From Gnetum montanum (lineage: Eukaryota > Streptophyta > Gnetopsida > Gnetales > Gnetaceae), in NCBI GenBank assembly GCA_015680685.1, contig MNCI01022230.1, forward strand, positions 102,326-166,325: 64,000 nucleotides of DNA, in the 5' to 3' direction. A model generated the notes under the pieces. The model did not search any database. It had not been told where the DNA came from and worked only from the letters and a program-made list of their open reading frames with translations. The position numbers were made by a program, and so were the translations under genes. Of the stretch, positions 23,511 through 34,717 are shown piece by piece. Each line of letters starts with the position of its first letter. Position 1 is the first letter of the stretch.

Positions 23511-24738
23511 TCAAATGCAATGTAACCAATGTCCACTACAATGTAAAACTGGCAGTGTTATACATGTTCACTACGACGTAAAACTGGCATTTCTTGCACG
23601 CATCTGCCACGACGCTAAACTGGCAAAGTTTTCAACCGTCTGCCACTATCCTACTGGCATCCTACTAATTCCTCGGATATGCCAAAAGGCATACTACTAA
23701 CCCCTCAGAGATGCCACTATGATAGCCACTCTGTATTTGTGACTCCTGTGGTCAACTTTGCCACTTGGGACCCCAAGGAAACTATGGTCACCCATGGCCT
23801 TAGTGGCCTCCACCCATTGCGGCTACCAAACTCTGGCTTAACAAATTCATCTAAGTGGTTATTTGCCCAGTTGATTGGATTAGATAAATCTAGTTGTTGA
23901 TGGAAAATTCTTGAACTATGGCATCAACAAAGGGACCTTGGCTTCTTTCCATGGTCCCTTATCTATGGTTCGCGCTCTCCTTTTCACTTCGGATAGCACT
24001 TGTTTCAATAGCCTCCCTAATGATTAAGATGATTGCTTTTGTTCTCTATTCTCTGTTATGTTTTGTAGTTTTCTTGCTATGATAGCATTGTTCAAGAATG
24101 CACTCACTTGGAGGTAAGGTATTATGGCGTTCTAAGGTGGCTACTCAAACTAGCCTGACTATTTGGGAATGCATACCCTTCCTTTTTCTCTTGATTAGAC
24201 AACTTATCTCACTTTCTCCTTCCTTTATCCATACAACTACCTTTCCCCTTTCCTCCTATTTGTACAGAATGTGACTGTGCAAGAAATCTTTCACACATGA
24301 TAATCATCCAATCCATGAATTGTCGTAACACAACTCACCTCATGGAAAGCATCATCCCATCCATGAATTGGTGTAATGCATCTCACGTCATGGAAAGCAT
24401 CCTTTTCAAAAAAAAATGGGCACATCTAGGCAAAATGGATGAAATGTAACTCATCCAGGCCATACGGGCGTAACATAACTCATCCATGAAAGCCTTGTAT
24501 ATACAGTATAGCAGCGTAACCTCTTGGAAAAACACCTGCAAGAAGATGCCTAATAGCATGTTTGTGAAGTATCCTGCTCACACTTGAGTCTTCCCCGAAC
24601 CTCCCTCCCTCACTACTGTAAGATCCCTTCTATGCTCCTTATGCTCCCAACCTTTGCATTTTTAGGTTTGACAGAGTGACATCTGGGTAGCTACCGATGG
24701 ATAGGGTTGTTGTCTTTACCTCTATGGTGTTTTGTATT
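23511..24738 (+). other. B: 3' noncoding region with degenerate tandem repeats
   Basis: No coding frame. Two repeat blocks: 23535-23665, three or four diverged copies of 'cactac(g)acgtaaaactggca'; and 24296-24490, copies of 'catccatgaattg.cgtaa...ctcatggaaagcatc'. Tandem repeats between INT and the 3' LTR are common in Tat-lineage elements. Confidence 0.6.
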
Positions 24739-24790
24739 CTTTGTCGATGTCTCTCAGGAAAGCCCTTCAAACATCAACAAAGAGGGGCCA
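24739..24790 (+). promoter_or_regulatory. B: stem-loop and polypurine tract
   Basis: CTTTGTCGATGT (24739-24750) and ACATCAACAAAG (24771-24782) pair at 11 of 12 positions; the 3' arm runs into the purine tract aaagaggggcca. Same arrangement as in A1 (2674-2726). Confidence 0.72.
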
Positions 24791-24791
24791 T

Positions 24792-25551
24792 TGAAGCACC
24801 ATGAAATTTCGAAGCCTTCATGATTCAGCAAGGTCTTGAATCTTAGGTGAGGATTTCCAACAAATGGTACATCTCAGCAAGTTTTCCTTTTTGGCTAAGG
24901 GCTTGTCCTGCTACCCTACGCAGTGTAGCATAATAGACCCCAGAAGGATCAAATAGAAACAAGGGATGCACAACAACAACACTTCAATTCTGCAAGTTAG
25001 CTATGTTACGCCATGTTATGCTACACAACATAATGAAGCGTAATGCAAGTAGACAATTGATTTAATCACAAAAACGGAGATATAAAAATTGAAGCATTGG
25101 TGGTTCTTATGCCATGATATGCTGTCTAATGTATTACAGTGTAACCGCATGACAGTTTGTTACCAAAGCTCCAGCAAGGGTAGATTACGACACACTACGC
25201 TTCAGAGCGTAGTGCAGTGTAACACCACAAGCTTCAGCTACAATACACTAGGTTAATGGAATTTTGTGGGCTCAAGACATGCATCATCTAAACCACATTT
25301 TTTTCTTGACCCTAATCTTATAAATACCTAGCAAACAATGCTAAAAGGGTTGGCAAGGTTGGCAAAATTTTGGCTGGTAGCTGTTGGCAATTGTTGGCAA
25401 TTTTTGGCGAAGATTGGTGAGAGAACAAAGGAGAACCAGCAATCAAAAGAACATCAACGGTGACCAACAAGAGCCTTCGATTAGAAATTTCAAGTTAGCA
25501 GACACTTTGCTTCGATTTTGACTACCTTGCGCCCAGACTAGCTAGAACAAG
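24792..25551 (+). repeat. B: 3' LTR, truncated
   Basis: Matches 9561-10320 of the 5' LTR and ends abruptly after 'agctagaacaaggg', where the minus-strand C LTR begins. A TATAAATA box is intact at 25319-25326; in the 5' copy the same place reads TATGAATA. The last about 310 bp are missing. Confidence 0.82.
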
Positions 25552-25555
25552 GGAG

Positions 25556-26280
25556 AATGGGGATAAATAAGTTTCCCAAATTTAAATTCTTTGAACAAAT
25601 CATACATACCAAATTAACATGGTTCCCAACTTGGGTAGTCCACACTTTGAGGGTAGATCATAAGCACACTTGCAGACTTTGTTGCTCTTAAATATGGTTT
25701 GAAGGATACCACACCATGTACAAGATCTAAGCTCTGCTCCAAAGTGTTGTGATGCTACACCAACTACTCAATCCTACAAGGTTTTGGCAAGCTTAGAATG
25801 TGGTTTTTAGGCTTCCACAACCTTTATGATCTTGAGCTATACGCTGGAGTGTTGTGGCACTACAAAACTACTCAATCTCACAGGATCTCAACAAGCTTAA
25901 GTAAGATGCCTTCTTATAAGAGGCACATCAACCTTGTAGGGCAACAAGAGAGAACAATAATTACAAGGGAAGAATGCAACTCAGGTTGCTAATCCTTGCA
26001 CTTTGAAGTATAATACACTTTACAATGAACAAATGATAATACAATAAAGAGCATTAATGATTATAATGATTGAAAATTGATTACACAATAATAGTACAAA
26101 GGCTTTCACATTTCCCAATGAAAATGATGTCTTCTTATAGTTACCATGTTTTCAAATCCATCTTGAAACACATGCAACAACTAGCTAATAGTCATGGAAG
26201 ATATCTTCTTTGTGGCTAAGATGTATTTCTATATTTGCCTTCATTCTGGAAAGACACCATTTGCCTTCTAGTGCCTCCAT
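25556..26280 (-). repeat. C(-): 3' LTR, second half
   Basis: Reverse complement aligns with about 3880-4540 of C(+), including the paired 'aagcttg...aggattgag' blocks and 'ccaagttggg...ttatccc'. A similar sequence starts the C solo LTR at 40802. Confidence 0.72.
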
Positions 26281-26289
26281 CCTTTAAAT

Positions 26290-27500
26290 TTAACTACATA
26301 CATGAGGATCTAGCTATTGAGGAATGCCATGGTGGGGCATGAAGATCCTCCTTATTATTAGAGATAGGAGGAGTAGTAACCTCCTAAACACATATCCATT
26401 AGAGTGAGGTGGAATCCTAGCTGCATCTAACCTCTTACACAAGTAAGAGAGGTTCCTTCAAAGCTTCCCAATGGCTTGTGCAAAGGACTGAACAAGCTTC
26501 TTTAGAGATGAACTAATCTAAGAACTGGTGTATTTTGACCATCTTAACTACGAAGGTGCTTCCTTATTTTTTTTTAGAGGTATGGTGCTGGGTCTTGATT
26601 TTGTTGCATGGAAAGTACTCATCTTCTCAACATACTTGTTAAGATTCTTCTTTTATTTAATTAAAGGAAACTTTGAAATAGGCACACCCTTCTAGAAAAT
26701 CAACAAACTGATGGGGTAGGAATGCCTAAGGATTCTCTCCTTGGCATAGAAGCTTAAAATATCTTGGTAGAGTGTGTGTCCTAGATCCAATGGTAAATTT
26801 ATAAGAAGACAACAAAGTACAAAACCCTAAGGTGGAAGCAAATAATTGTAGCTACCTCATTTCACCATGATGTTATACAAAACAATAAGTAATAAGGTGG
26901 AGGCATCAAGAGTCATCTTGCTTCTCTCAATATGATCCCTATCAAAAGATATATCTCTACCAAATAAAACATCACAGAATTCATCATGTTCTATGGGCAT
27001 TATACCATTTGGTTTAATATCATGCATAGTATCAATGGTTACCTAGAAGACATTAGAACTAGAGATACACAGAATTGCATTCACAACTTGGGGAGAGACC
27101 TCAAAAATAATTCCCCCAATGGTTGATGTGAATGCCCCCAAAATAGCATAAAAATAATGATATTATAATAAAATTCTCTAATCAATATCTGAGGAACTAG
27201 AAAATTCATAGTAATGAAAGTGTTCCAATTCAAAAGCTTGAAATAGTTAAGTAGGACTTGTTGTCTATGAGCTAGAAAAGCAAGATAATGTTTCAAAATG
27301 ATGTTGGTGGTTCAAGTTACTTTAAACTTGTGCTATTCACTCATGCTACAGAATTGGGATATGTAGAAGGGAAACAAACTACTAGAACTCCATTTTAAAC
27401 ACTTCTTGGATGGTGGCCTAGATGTTCCTATCTTCTTGTGGGCCATCTTTGCCAAAACCATTACAAATGATGGAGCCCTAGTTGTCTCTATGGGGTAGAT
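26290..27500 (-). pseudogene. C(-): ORF2 copy
   Basis: Starts with AHKKIGTSRPPSKKC. Then a segment split by a frameshift (FLVPQILIREFYYNIIIF, then an INAILGAFTSTIGG-like segment), MTLDASTLLLIVLYNIMVK, SYNYLLPP, LPLDLGHTLYQDIL. These line up with the same blocks of C(+) ORF2. The two copies differ at many positions but the substitutions leave the hydrophobic pattern readable, suggesting the ORF was once selected. Function unknown. Confidence 0.6.
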
Positions 27501-28195
27501 ATAAAGGAATACAACAAAAAATGAGGATTTTATCTCTTATAGAAATAGAAAATTAAGGTCTTTAAACAAAAAAGAAGAAATCTTTTACAAAATGAAGACA
27601 TATTTACTACATTTGAAATTCACAATAGACATCTTTCTCACATAGTAGACATCTTGCCCACAGTGCACAGAAAATTAGAGAGACATCTTTATTTACATGA
27701 ATACATCTATAGAAAGAAATCTTTCATTTTTAAAAGATGTCTTTTTTCAAAATTAGGATGGAGTTTGGGAATGGTTTCCAATGGACTATAGCCTTAATTA
27801 AAGCTTAAAAACAAAATAAAGCTTACCTCTACTTACCTATTATACTGTCAAAATGTGATGGAGTTTAGAGAGGTAGAGAATGAGTTTTCTCTTTTGAGGA
27901 TTCTCCTCTCAATTTGACTTCTCCAATGTCCAAAGCATGAATTCCTCGTAAAAATTTTTTGGTAAGGATTTCCTAGTTCCTCTATCCCTACCACTTAATT
28001 CTTCATTCTTTTGTAATTATTTTGGTCTTTTGAGTTGACATCCAGTTTCCCCTGTGATCTTGCATAAAATCCTTTCTCGATGCACTTTGATAAAACAAAC
28101 GAGGTCTATGATATGACCAATGGTAATATTTAAGATTTAAATCCCATTATTTATGTCCTAACTTATGATAGTGCATGGAAAAGCCTCTCATGCTA
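27501..28195 (-). pseudogene. C(-): Gag C-terminal remnant and motif cluster
   Basis: HYHKLGHK.WDLNLKYYHW (about 28160-28100) matches the zinc-knuckle region of C(+) with its Cys residues lost. The MQDHRGNWMS segment corresponds to MQDNRKKLIA. 27590-27740 holds at least five agacatct/agatgtct words, as upstream of ORF2 in C(+). Confidence 0.55.
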
Positions 28196-28790
28196 CTAAC
28201 ATCTACTATTTTTCAGCATCTTTTTCAGCAACTTTATGATGGCCTTGTTGCTAGCTTTAGCTTGCCCATTGGCTTGAGGGTAGTATGGTGATGAAATGAT
28301 ATGCTTAATGCCTAGGCCCTGGAAAAAGGTTTTCATTTCTTGGCTACTAAATTGTGTTCTATTATCTATGACTATGGTCATAGGTATGCCAAAACAGGCT
28401 ACTATTGTATCAAGTATGGATCCACAAACTTGATGAGATGTTGTCTTCCTTAGAAAAATAGCTTCAACCCACCTTGTGATGTATTTGGTTGCAATGATGA
28501 TAAAGTTATTCCCTATGGAAGACTTAGGCATTATAGGTCCAATGATGTCCAATCCCCATCATTGAAATGACCAATTCATTTGTGTGTAACTCAGTTGGTA
28601 ACACATGTATTAGGTCGCTATGTGATTAGTAGGTGTTACAAGTTTTGATCTTCTGCAAGAAGTCACTTTCCATATAGGGCTAGTAAAAGCCTAGTTATCT
28701 AATTTTACTGGTCATGAATTTAGGTCCTATATGTACCCCACATATTTCCTCATGAACTTACTCAAGGATTATGCAGGCTTCAATTTTTCA
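28196..28790 (-). pseudogene. A(-): integrase, N-terminal and core part
   Basis: The zinc-binding part is damaged (VHEEICGVHIGPKFM at about 28760-28710). The core reads MDIIGPIMPKSSIGNNFIII, KYITRWVEAIFLRK, VIDNRTQFSS (second Asp kept, following Gly changed) and YPQANGQAKASNKAIIKLL, where the expected catalytic Glu (AEASNK) is Lys. Broken off after LLKKMLKNSRC at 28196. Confidence 0.85.
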
Positions 28791-29149
28791 TAAGCAAACT
28801 ACTAATATTCCATCATAGCACTGTCAACATAATGTGTTATTGCCTATAATGACATATTATTTTGATCTTTAATGTACAACATCCTTTTTAGAAGTAGTTA
28901 GGTCCTATGGAGATTTTCCATGCATAAGGTAAAACTTGATATTGTCATACCACTCCTTTTAAGAAGTGGTACTTATAAAGGCTATGGAGTTATCCTTAGT
29001 GTTCTACATGATGGAAATAGCATAGTTCATGGTTAATGAAGGTAACTTGCTAAACACATCTGACATCATGTCAATGGCATTAGCTAATGTGATTTTGGTT
29101 CAAGGTATATGTTGTATATCAACATTTGTAAATTTTTGCATTAGTTTAT
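28791..29149 (-). other. A(-): linker between archaeal RNase H and integrase, decayed
   Basis: No clean frame. By comparison with B (22100-22430) this is the linker and start of integrase, too mutated to read with confidence. Confidence 0.4.
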
Positions 29150-29657
29150 TCCCTAAGTCATAATCAGGTTGTAAATGTTTGGATTTACATGTGTAAACCT
29201 TTATTACTTGGTTAACCACAAGTTTTGAATCATCTTTAATCACTTAAAGTTTGATTCCTAGTTGACAAGCTACCATCATCTTCTTGATTAATCCTTCATA
29301 CTCTACCATGTTTTTGGTAAATGGGAATTCAAAATGGTAGGCAAAGGATTGGATTTCACCAAAAGGAAATGTTATGATGGAAACCACACTAGCCCCATGG
29401 GTAGTTGAAGCTCTATCAAAGTGCATAATTGCATCATAGCCCTTGGGTACATCACTAACGATGTTGACATTCTTATGAGAGAACTCAGGGTCAATGTCAT
29501 CATGATCTTCCACTAGGAAAATGGTAAGTAATGCAGTTATAGCTTGACCTTTTGTTAAGGCTTGGAACATGTAATTTAGGTCAAACACTACTGTTATGGC
29601 CTTCCAATGGGCTATATAGCTACTTTCATAAATATTAGTTGTAATGGATCTGAGCAC
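29150..29657 (-). pseudogene. A(-): archaeal-type RNase H
   Basis: Open from 29657 to 29244: IMHFDRASTTHGASVVSIIT (first Asp kept, following Gly is Arg), FEFPFTKNMVEYEGLIKKMM. Continues after a stop at 29243 towards the IRGD-like strand. Same domain as in B at 21691-22090. Confidence 0.82.
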
Positions 29658-29699
29658 ATTATCCTCGTAGATGATGTTGAATTCGCTTCTAGAAAGGTA

Positions 29700-31115
29700 G
29701 TGTCTTCACTTCTTCAATGAGAAAACTAGTGCTAGATAATACTTCTTCACTTTATGGTATTAGGTCTCATAGGTAATTAATGCATGACTTAGGTACTATA
29801 TAGGTAACTCTACTTCATTGTTCTATTTCTAACAAAGAAGAGAGTTAATGAATGTATTAGAGATAGCAAGGTAGATGTAAAAAGATTTATTCTTTTATGG
29901 TGGATAGACCATGGATAGTTGTGCAAACTCTTGCTTAAGGTTTTCAAAGGATTATTGGCATTGAGCCATCCACTCATAGTGAAATCATTTCTTAAGAAAG
30001 TCTTGCACAAGTTGTAACTTATCCATAAGCCTAGTGATGAACCTATGGATAAATTATAATCTTCCTTGTAGTCCCTGAAGCAACCTAAGGTTAGTTGGCA
30101 CTACCAAGTTGGATATGGCCTTAATCTTAATAAGATTAATTAGTATTCCTACTTCAGATACTACAAAGGCAAGCATATTACTGGTTTTGGCATCAAAGAC
30201 ACACTTCTTAGGATTAAGTATAAGTTCATAGTTAAGAAATTATTTTATAATAAGATCAAGATCATGCATATGATGACTGGTCATTTTGGACTTAACAAAT
30301 ATATCATCCATGTAGTCATTAAGCAACCCTAGCATGTAATTGCTAAAGATGCCTTAGGATGTCATGAAGGTCATACATAGTTAATGCTCTTGGTTAATGC
30401 TAACTTGGTTGTATCTTGAAAACCCATCCATAAAGGATAACAAGGCATGTCTAGTTGTAGTATCAATAAGTTGGTCAATACTAGGTAAAGGAAAATCATC
30501 CTTGATGATAGCCTTATTTAGGTCTCAAAAATTGATACAGATACACATACTCCCAATTTTCTTATGGACTACCACTATGTTGAACACCTATTTTGCATAA
30601 TCAACAACTCTAATGAAACCATCTTGGCATAGTTTTGTGATTTTTCCATGAACTACCACAACTAAATCTAGTCTAACCTTATGAAATTTTTACTTAACTG
30701 GCTAGATACTATGATCAAGTATGATGTTGTGTTGCACTAGGCATGGGTCAAGATGTGGCATATCTTCATATGACTAGGTAAAGACCTTAATGTTGTCTTG
30801 GAGGACCTTGGAAATTTCTTGAACCTATTGAGGTTCTAATGAGAAACTTAGTTTTAGTGTTTTCTCCTTATCACTATGTGTCATGATAGAAACCTCAACT
30901 AGAGAGTCTTTGGTAATGTTGCTAGCCTCAAGATCAAGGGTTTTGAATAGGTTTTTAGGCCATTCTAGAGGCTTCTCTATAGAGGCTATGTGGTCAAGAG
31001 GATTCTTAGGCTTAAGATATAAGTAATTAAGGTTTATTATTTATTCAACATCACCATTAGGTCTACTTAGGCTTAAATGTAAACTAATTTTCTTCCAAGT
31101 ATCCATACTCGAATC
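29700..31115 (-). pseudogene. A(-): reverse transcriptase and RNase H
   Basis: Begins just after the TAG at 31116-31118 with MDTWKKISLHLSLSRPNGDV, equivalent to MDVALLTPLALTGPYGE in B. Then LDLEASNITKDSLVEVSI, the SYEDMPHLDP landmark, a YMDD active-site variant (codons at 30303-30314) and RNase H (FLRNDFTMSGW..., 30010-29810). Many stops. Confidence 0.8.
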
Positions 31116-31125
31116 CTACATGTCA
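31116..31125 (-). promoter_or_regulatory. A(-): candidate 3' splice site before RT
   Basis: Minus strand ttgacatgTAG ending at 31116; the frame is open in phase from the next base into MDTWKKIS. Homologous to 264-266 in A1 and 20015-20017 in B. Confidence 0.45.
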
Positions 31126-31189
31126 ACCATAAGTACATTAAGTGACACCTGGGTAATGAAATGAGTAATTATTTCCAAATAATGTAAAA

Positions 31190-31990
31190 TACTTCAGTAA
31201 TAATGCATGGATAAGCCCAAACATATTGCATCAATGGTCAAGCAAGGTTTAAACAAGGCCACTAAGGTTACAAGAGGTAGGTGAAAGAAATAGAATGAAG
31301 TGAAGGCCAAATAAGATCAAATGAAGGCCAAATGATGGTAGAATGGATCCAAATGAAAGCCAAATGATGATCACACTCCATTCAATAATGTAATTTAAGA
31401 GAAAAACATGGTTAATAGAAGAAATATAATGGGATTTAACATGGGTAAGATGTATCAAAGGGTAAAAAAGCATGAAATGAGGATAAACAATAGCCAAATG
31501 ATGGTAAAATATGGTCAAGTGATGACTAAGTGATGATTGATCCCCATCAAATGGTGTCAAACAAGGCCAAGGCCTATTGACTAAGGCTACAAAGGAGAAG
31601 GCCAACCAAATAAGGTAAAACAAAGGCTAACTAGTATGGAGTAAAGAAAAAAAGATACCAAAATGATGATCATGTGGGATCAAATGAAGCCAAATGATGG
31701 TTAAACCCCATCAAATGACATAGAATAAGGTCAACCAATGTCATACCAAGGTGAAACAACATGGACCAATATTAAGTCATGTCAATTGAGGTTAAATGAT
31801 GGAAACATTTAGTGGGATAGAGGGTCAAAATGATGAAAATTAAATCAATCAACAACAAATGACTAATCAATAAAGGCCAAAAATGCTTTACATGGTCAAA
31901 ACTAGTCGAAACACCATGTAACAAGGTAAAACAAGTCAAGATGGGAAACATGTAGTAAAAGATGATTGGCACTGGTCAATCAAGGTTAGA
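31190..31990. repeat. Degenerate short-word repeat region (caaatgatgg / ggccaa)
   Basis: About 800 bp built largely from variants of 'aaggccaaatgatggt' and 'ggtcaaa.gatga'. No period is strictly kept. Lies in the PR-RT spacer of A(-), between RT and the array at 32090. Apparent minus-strand frames here are low-complexity and not real genes. Confidence 0.6.
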
Positions 31991-32089
31991 TTTTGCTAGT
32001 TTTAGGCCTTAGTAAGTCATAGTAGAGGTCTACAAGGTTGATGGGGGAGTTTGGAAACTTGATGAGATCATTTAAAGGATGTTTAAAGC

Positions 32090-33930
32090 AAAAAATGAAG
32101 CTTTTTCTTGTAACTACGCTAGAGGTCAATTGGGACTATGCTAGCTAGTGTAGTTGAAGTATGCTCTAGCATAGTTAGTGTCAACATGTTGGTTCTAAGG
32201 TTTGTTATGGTTGGCTTTCAGATCATGATGATCTATATGGATGGCATAGTGGATTGTAGTTGGAGATTGGTGAATTCTGGCATCATTTTTAACTCTCCAA
32301 AAGCTACAAATGATGTCAAAAATTAGTGACTACACTAGCTAGTGTAGTACCAACATAGATACATGCGAGAAGTGGGTTTAGTACTCCATCAACTTCCTAT
32401 GATACCATGGGATCTTGAAAAGGCTAAATTGGTCATTTGGAGTTCATAATAGTGTACTGCAAGTGAATTTTTTGCATCAACACCCTATGAATATGTTGGC
32501 TAGCATAGTTGGAGGTGGCCTTAGTGTATATTAATGGAATTTATTGTTTCTATGGTTAAAAAAAGGTGAAATTGAAGTTGATTTTAGGGTTTTAGTGTTC
32601 TATACTTCCCAAATCAAGTTTTAGGCCATTCTAAGCATTATAGTGTTAGTACAACTACTTTGCAGCAAGATCTATGCTAGGAATACACTAGACTATGTAG
32701 TTATATGCTACCTCAATGTAGTCACACTTGGGTTTTGGCTTTTGGTCAGTTTTGTGGTCAGTTGATTAAGTTCTTGGGTTCTTGAGGTTACTAGTTCTCA
32801 TTGCTAGGGTTTGGACTCAAAATGGTCAATTTTATTGGTTATTTGAGTGTAGATATGGGCATACACCCTTGGACTATGCTGGCCATCATAGTTCTAGTGT
32901 ATTTATGAGGTTTATGATAAGTTATAGCCATTTTCAACTTAGTTTAAAGGGTTTAGTGGTCTTTGGAGGCTCTGGTAGGGTTTTGATGTTGAGATGATGC
33001 ACTTGGAAGTTAATTTGACATGTTTAGGATTTATTTTGGAATTCTCTCAAGGGTACTACACTGGGACTACAATGGTTAGAGTATTCCTAGTCTTCCCAAA
33101 TGTATTATGAAGTCTCATGTGTGTTTTGATTAACTTTGGTTCCACTCTTTGTCAATTTAAAGTCATCAAAGATCTTAGGAAAGGTGTGAAAGCCAAGGTG
33201 TATCAATCTAAAGGTTGTTTATGACTTTTGGTGCTTAGCCCTCACCCCACCTTGTTGGGACTATGCTAGCTAGTGTAGTTGGGATCATCCCTAGTGTATT
33301 ACCAAGATAGGAGTAGTCTTTTTGCTATGATATATTAGGCACTATGCTAGGAGTTGGGATCATCCCTAGTGTAGTCTTTTTGCTATGATATATTGCATTT
33401 TAGGCACATAAAAGACTTTGAAAAGGTGTGGAATTCATAGTGTGTCATTCTAACAATTATTTATTTCCTTGGATGTTCATCCATACCCAACTACACTGGA
33501 ACTACACTGGTTAGCATAGTTGTGATCATGCTCAATGTAATACTAAAGTTGGAATAGGGTTTGAATTGTTTTTGATTAGTTGTTTGACACTTTAAGGCCA
33601 CCAGAGACTCCAAAAGGATGTAATGGTTAAGAAATGTTAGTTTGAAGGTTACTTTCAGCATTCAATGGCCATAGTCTTATCAACTATGCTAGCACTATGC
33701 TTTCCAGAATAGTTGAGGATAGGCTTTAGTGTAGTTGGTGCAAGATAGATGATTCTAGCATTTTTTGACTAGTTTCATGAAGTTCCAAAGCTACCAAAGG
33801 CTCTAGCTAGTTTTTGAGGCATTTTATGGCTATTCTAGAGTTGATCAAGAGGTTGGTCAATGGTGGAAGATATCATCCCTCTTAGGACTATGTTAGCTAG
33901 TGTAGTCAGGCTATTGATCAGTGTAGTTAC
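32090..33930. repeat. Diverged array with core GGACTATGCTAGCTAGTGTAG
   Basis: Units recur roughly every 200 bp (cores near 32135, 32330, 32500, 32690, 32870, 33065, 33260, 33490, 33680, 33890). Each joins 'actatgctagc' to 'tagtgtagttg' and often 'gatca(t)cc(c/t)tagtgtag'. Read on the sense strand of A(-), the core gives GCTAGCATAGT, the same word as in the U3 of family A LTRs (for example 3180-3260). The array lies directly upstream of the antisense gene. Confidence 0.6.
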
Positions 33931-34557
33931 CTAAAATAACAAGTTTTAATATGAATTTTTGGCCTTCCTCATTGTTCAGTATTCTCCAATGTCAACATCA
34001 GGTTACCAATTTTGGGCATAACGTTCTTTGGGTTCAAACATGACATAGATGGGTGGCTAAGAGGTAGGTTTTGGTAGTGGTTGGGATTTAGAATCCATTC
34101 CAAGGCTTTTAAAGGCTTAAACCCTAGTATAATTTTCATGAAAAAGTCTAAATCCAAGTGTATTAGGATTTCTATTAGCTTATTAGAGAGGTTCCTAGTG
34201 GGGCCTACCTCAAATGTGAATCATTAAAAAATTTGATTTCCCACTAACCCAAAATAGTCCTGCCTTCTAATTGTGATCATGGAGTTATGTGGGACTTCTA
34301 TGAGTGTTTTTTGAAATCTAGGGTCTTGGTAATTAATGCATAATTTTGGGAGTGATTCCTATATCACAGTTTTGGAAAATTAAAATTCTCACATCATCTC
34401 CAACCTATAGTGCATAACATTAGAGATTTTATCTTGTTCCTATCTTAACTATAGCTATCTTTAGCATAGCCTAGCTATCCCATACCAAGAAGAAAGCATA
34501 GTTGTTGGGTTTCTAGAATCTTGAAGATTTTGGTGATCTATGCATTGTTTGTTTAGA
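33931..34557. other. Spacer upstream of antisense gene A, nothing clear
   Basis: AT-rich, no readable protein similarity and no convincing TATA box. Would hold the proximal promoter and leader of the antisense gene. Confidence 0.4.
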
Positions 34558-34717
34558 ATGTCAAAGAGGAGAGCTTCCATAAGCAAGAATCTAGCCATGA
34601 AGGAGATTGACATAGCTACAAGAGGGCCCTCAAACCGACCATGGCCCTTGATTAGTGAAGGACCATCTTCAAGGACTCCCAAGAACATCAATCTTAGCCA
34701 TTTCATAAGAAATTCCA

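Larger units (their letters stand above)
9561..25551 (+). mobile_element. Element B: near full-length Tat/Ogre-type Ty3/gypsy element with an antisense gene
   Basis: About 16 kb. Order on the + strand: 5' LTR, leader, Gag, PR, (assembly gap and antisense gene on the other strand), RT-RNase H, archaeal-type RNase H, INT, 3' noncoding repeats, hairpin/polypurine tract, 3' LTR truncated at 25551. The large spacer between PR and RT and the extra RNase H before INT are typical of the Tat lineage. It is the least decayed element of its type here: Gag runs in one frame from 11012 to about 12690 with only scattered stops. Confidence 0.88.
25556..28195 (-). mobile_element. Element C(-): partial second copy of the gag-ORF2 element
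   Basis: Minus-strand order: damaged zinc knuckle and Gag tail (28195-27780), motif cluster (27740-27590), ORF2 (27500-26290), then directly the second half of the LTR (26280-25556). The 5' LTR, most of gag, the region 3' of ORF2 and the first part of the 3' LTR are deleted. Both ends abut other truncated elements and no target duplication is visible. Confidence 0.7.

Noticed and set aside
31249-31623. 124-codon minus frame before RT of A(-)
   Set aside because: Low-complexity product of the caaatgatgg repeat; no counterpart in B.
32090-33930. Possible CRISPR-like or satellite array
   Set aside because: Units are too diverged and irregular in spacing for CRISPR, and this is plant nuclear DNA. 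Kept only as a diverged repeat array.
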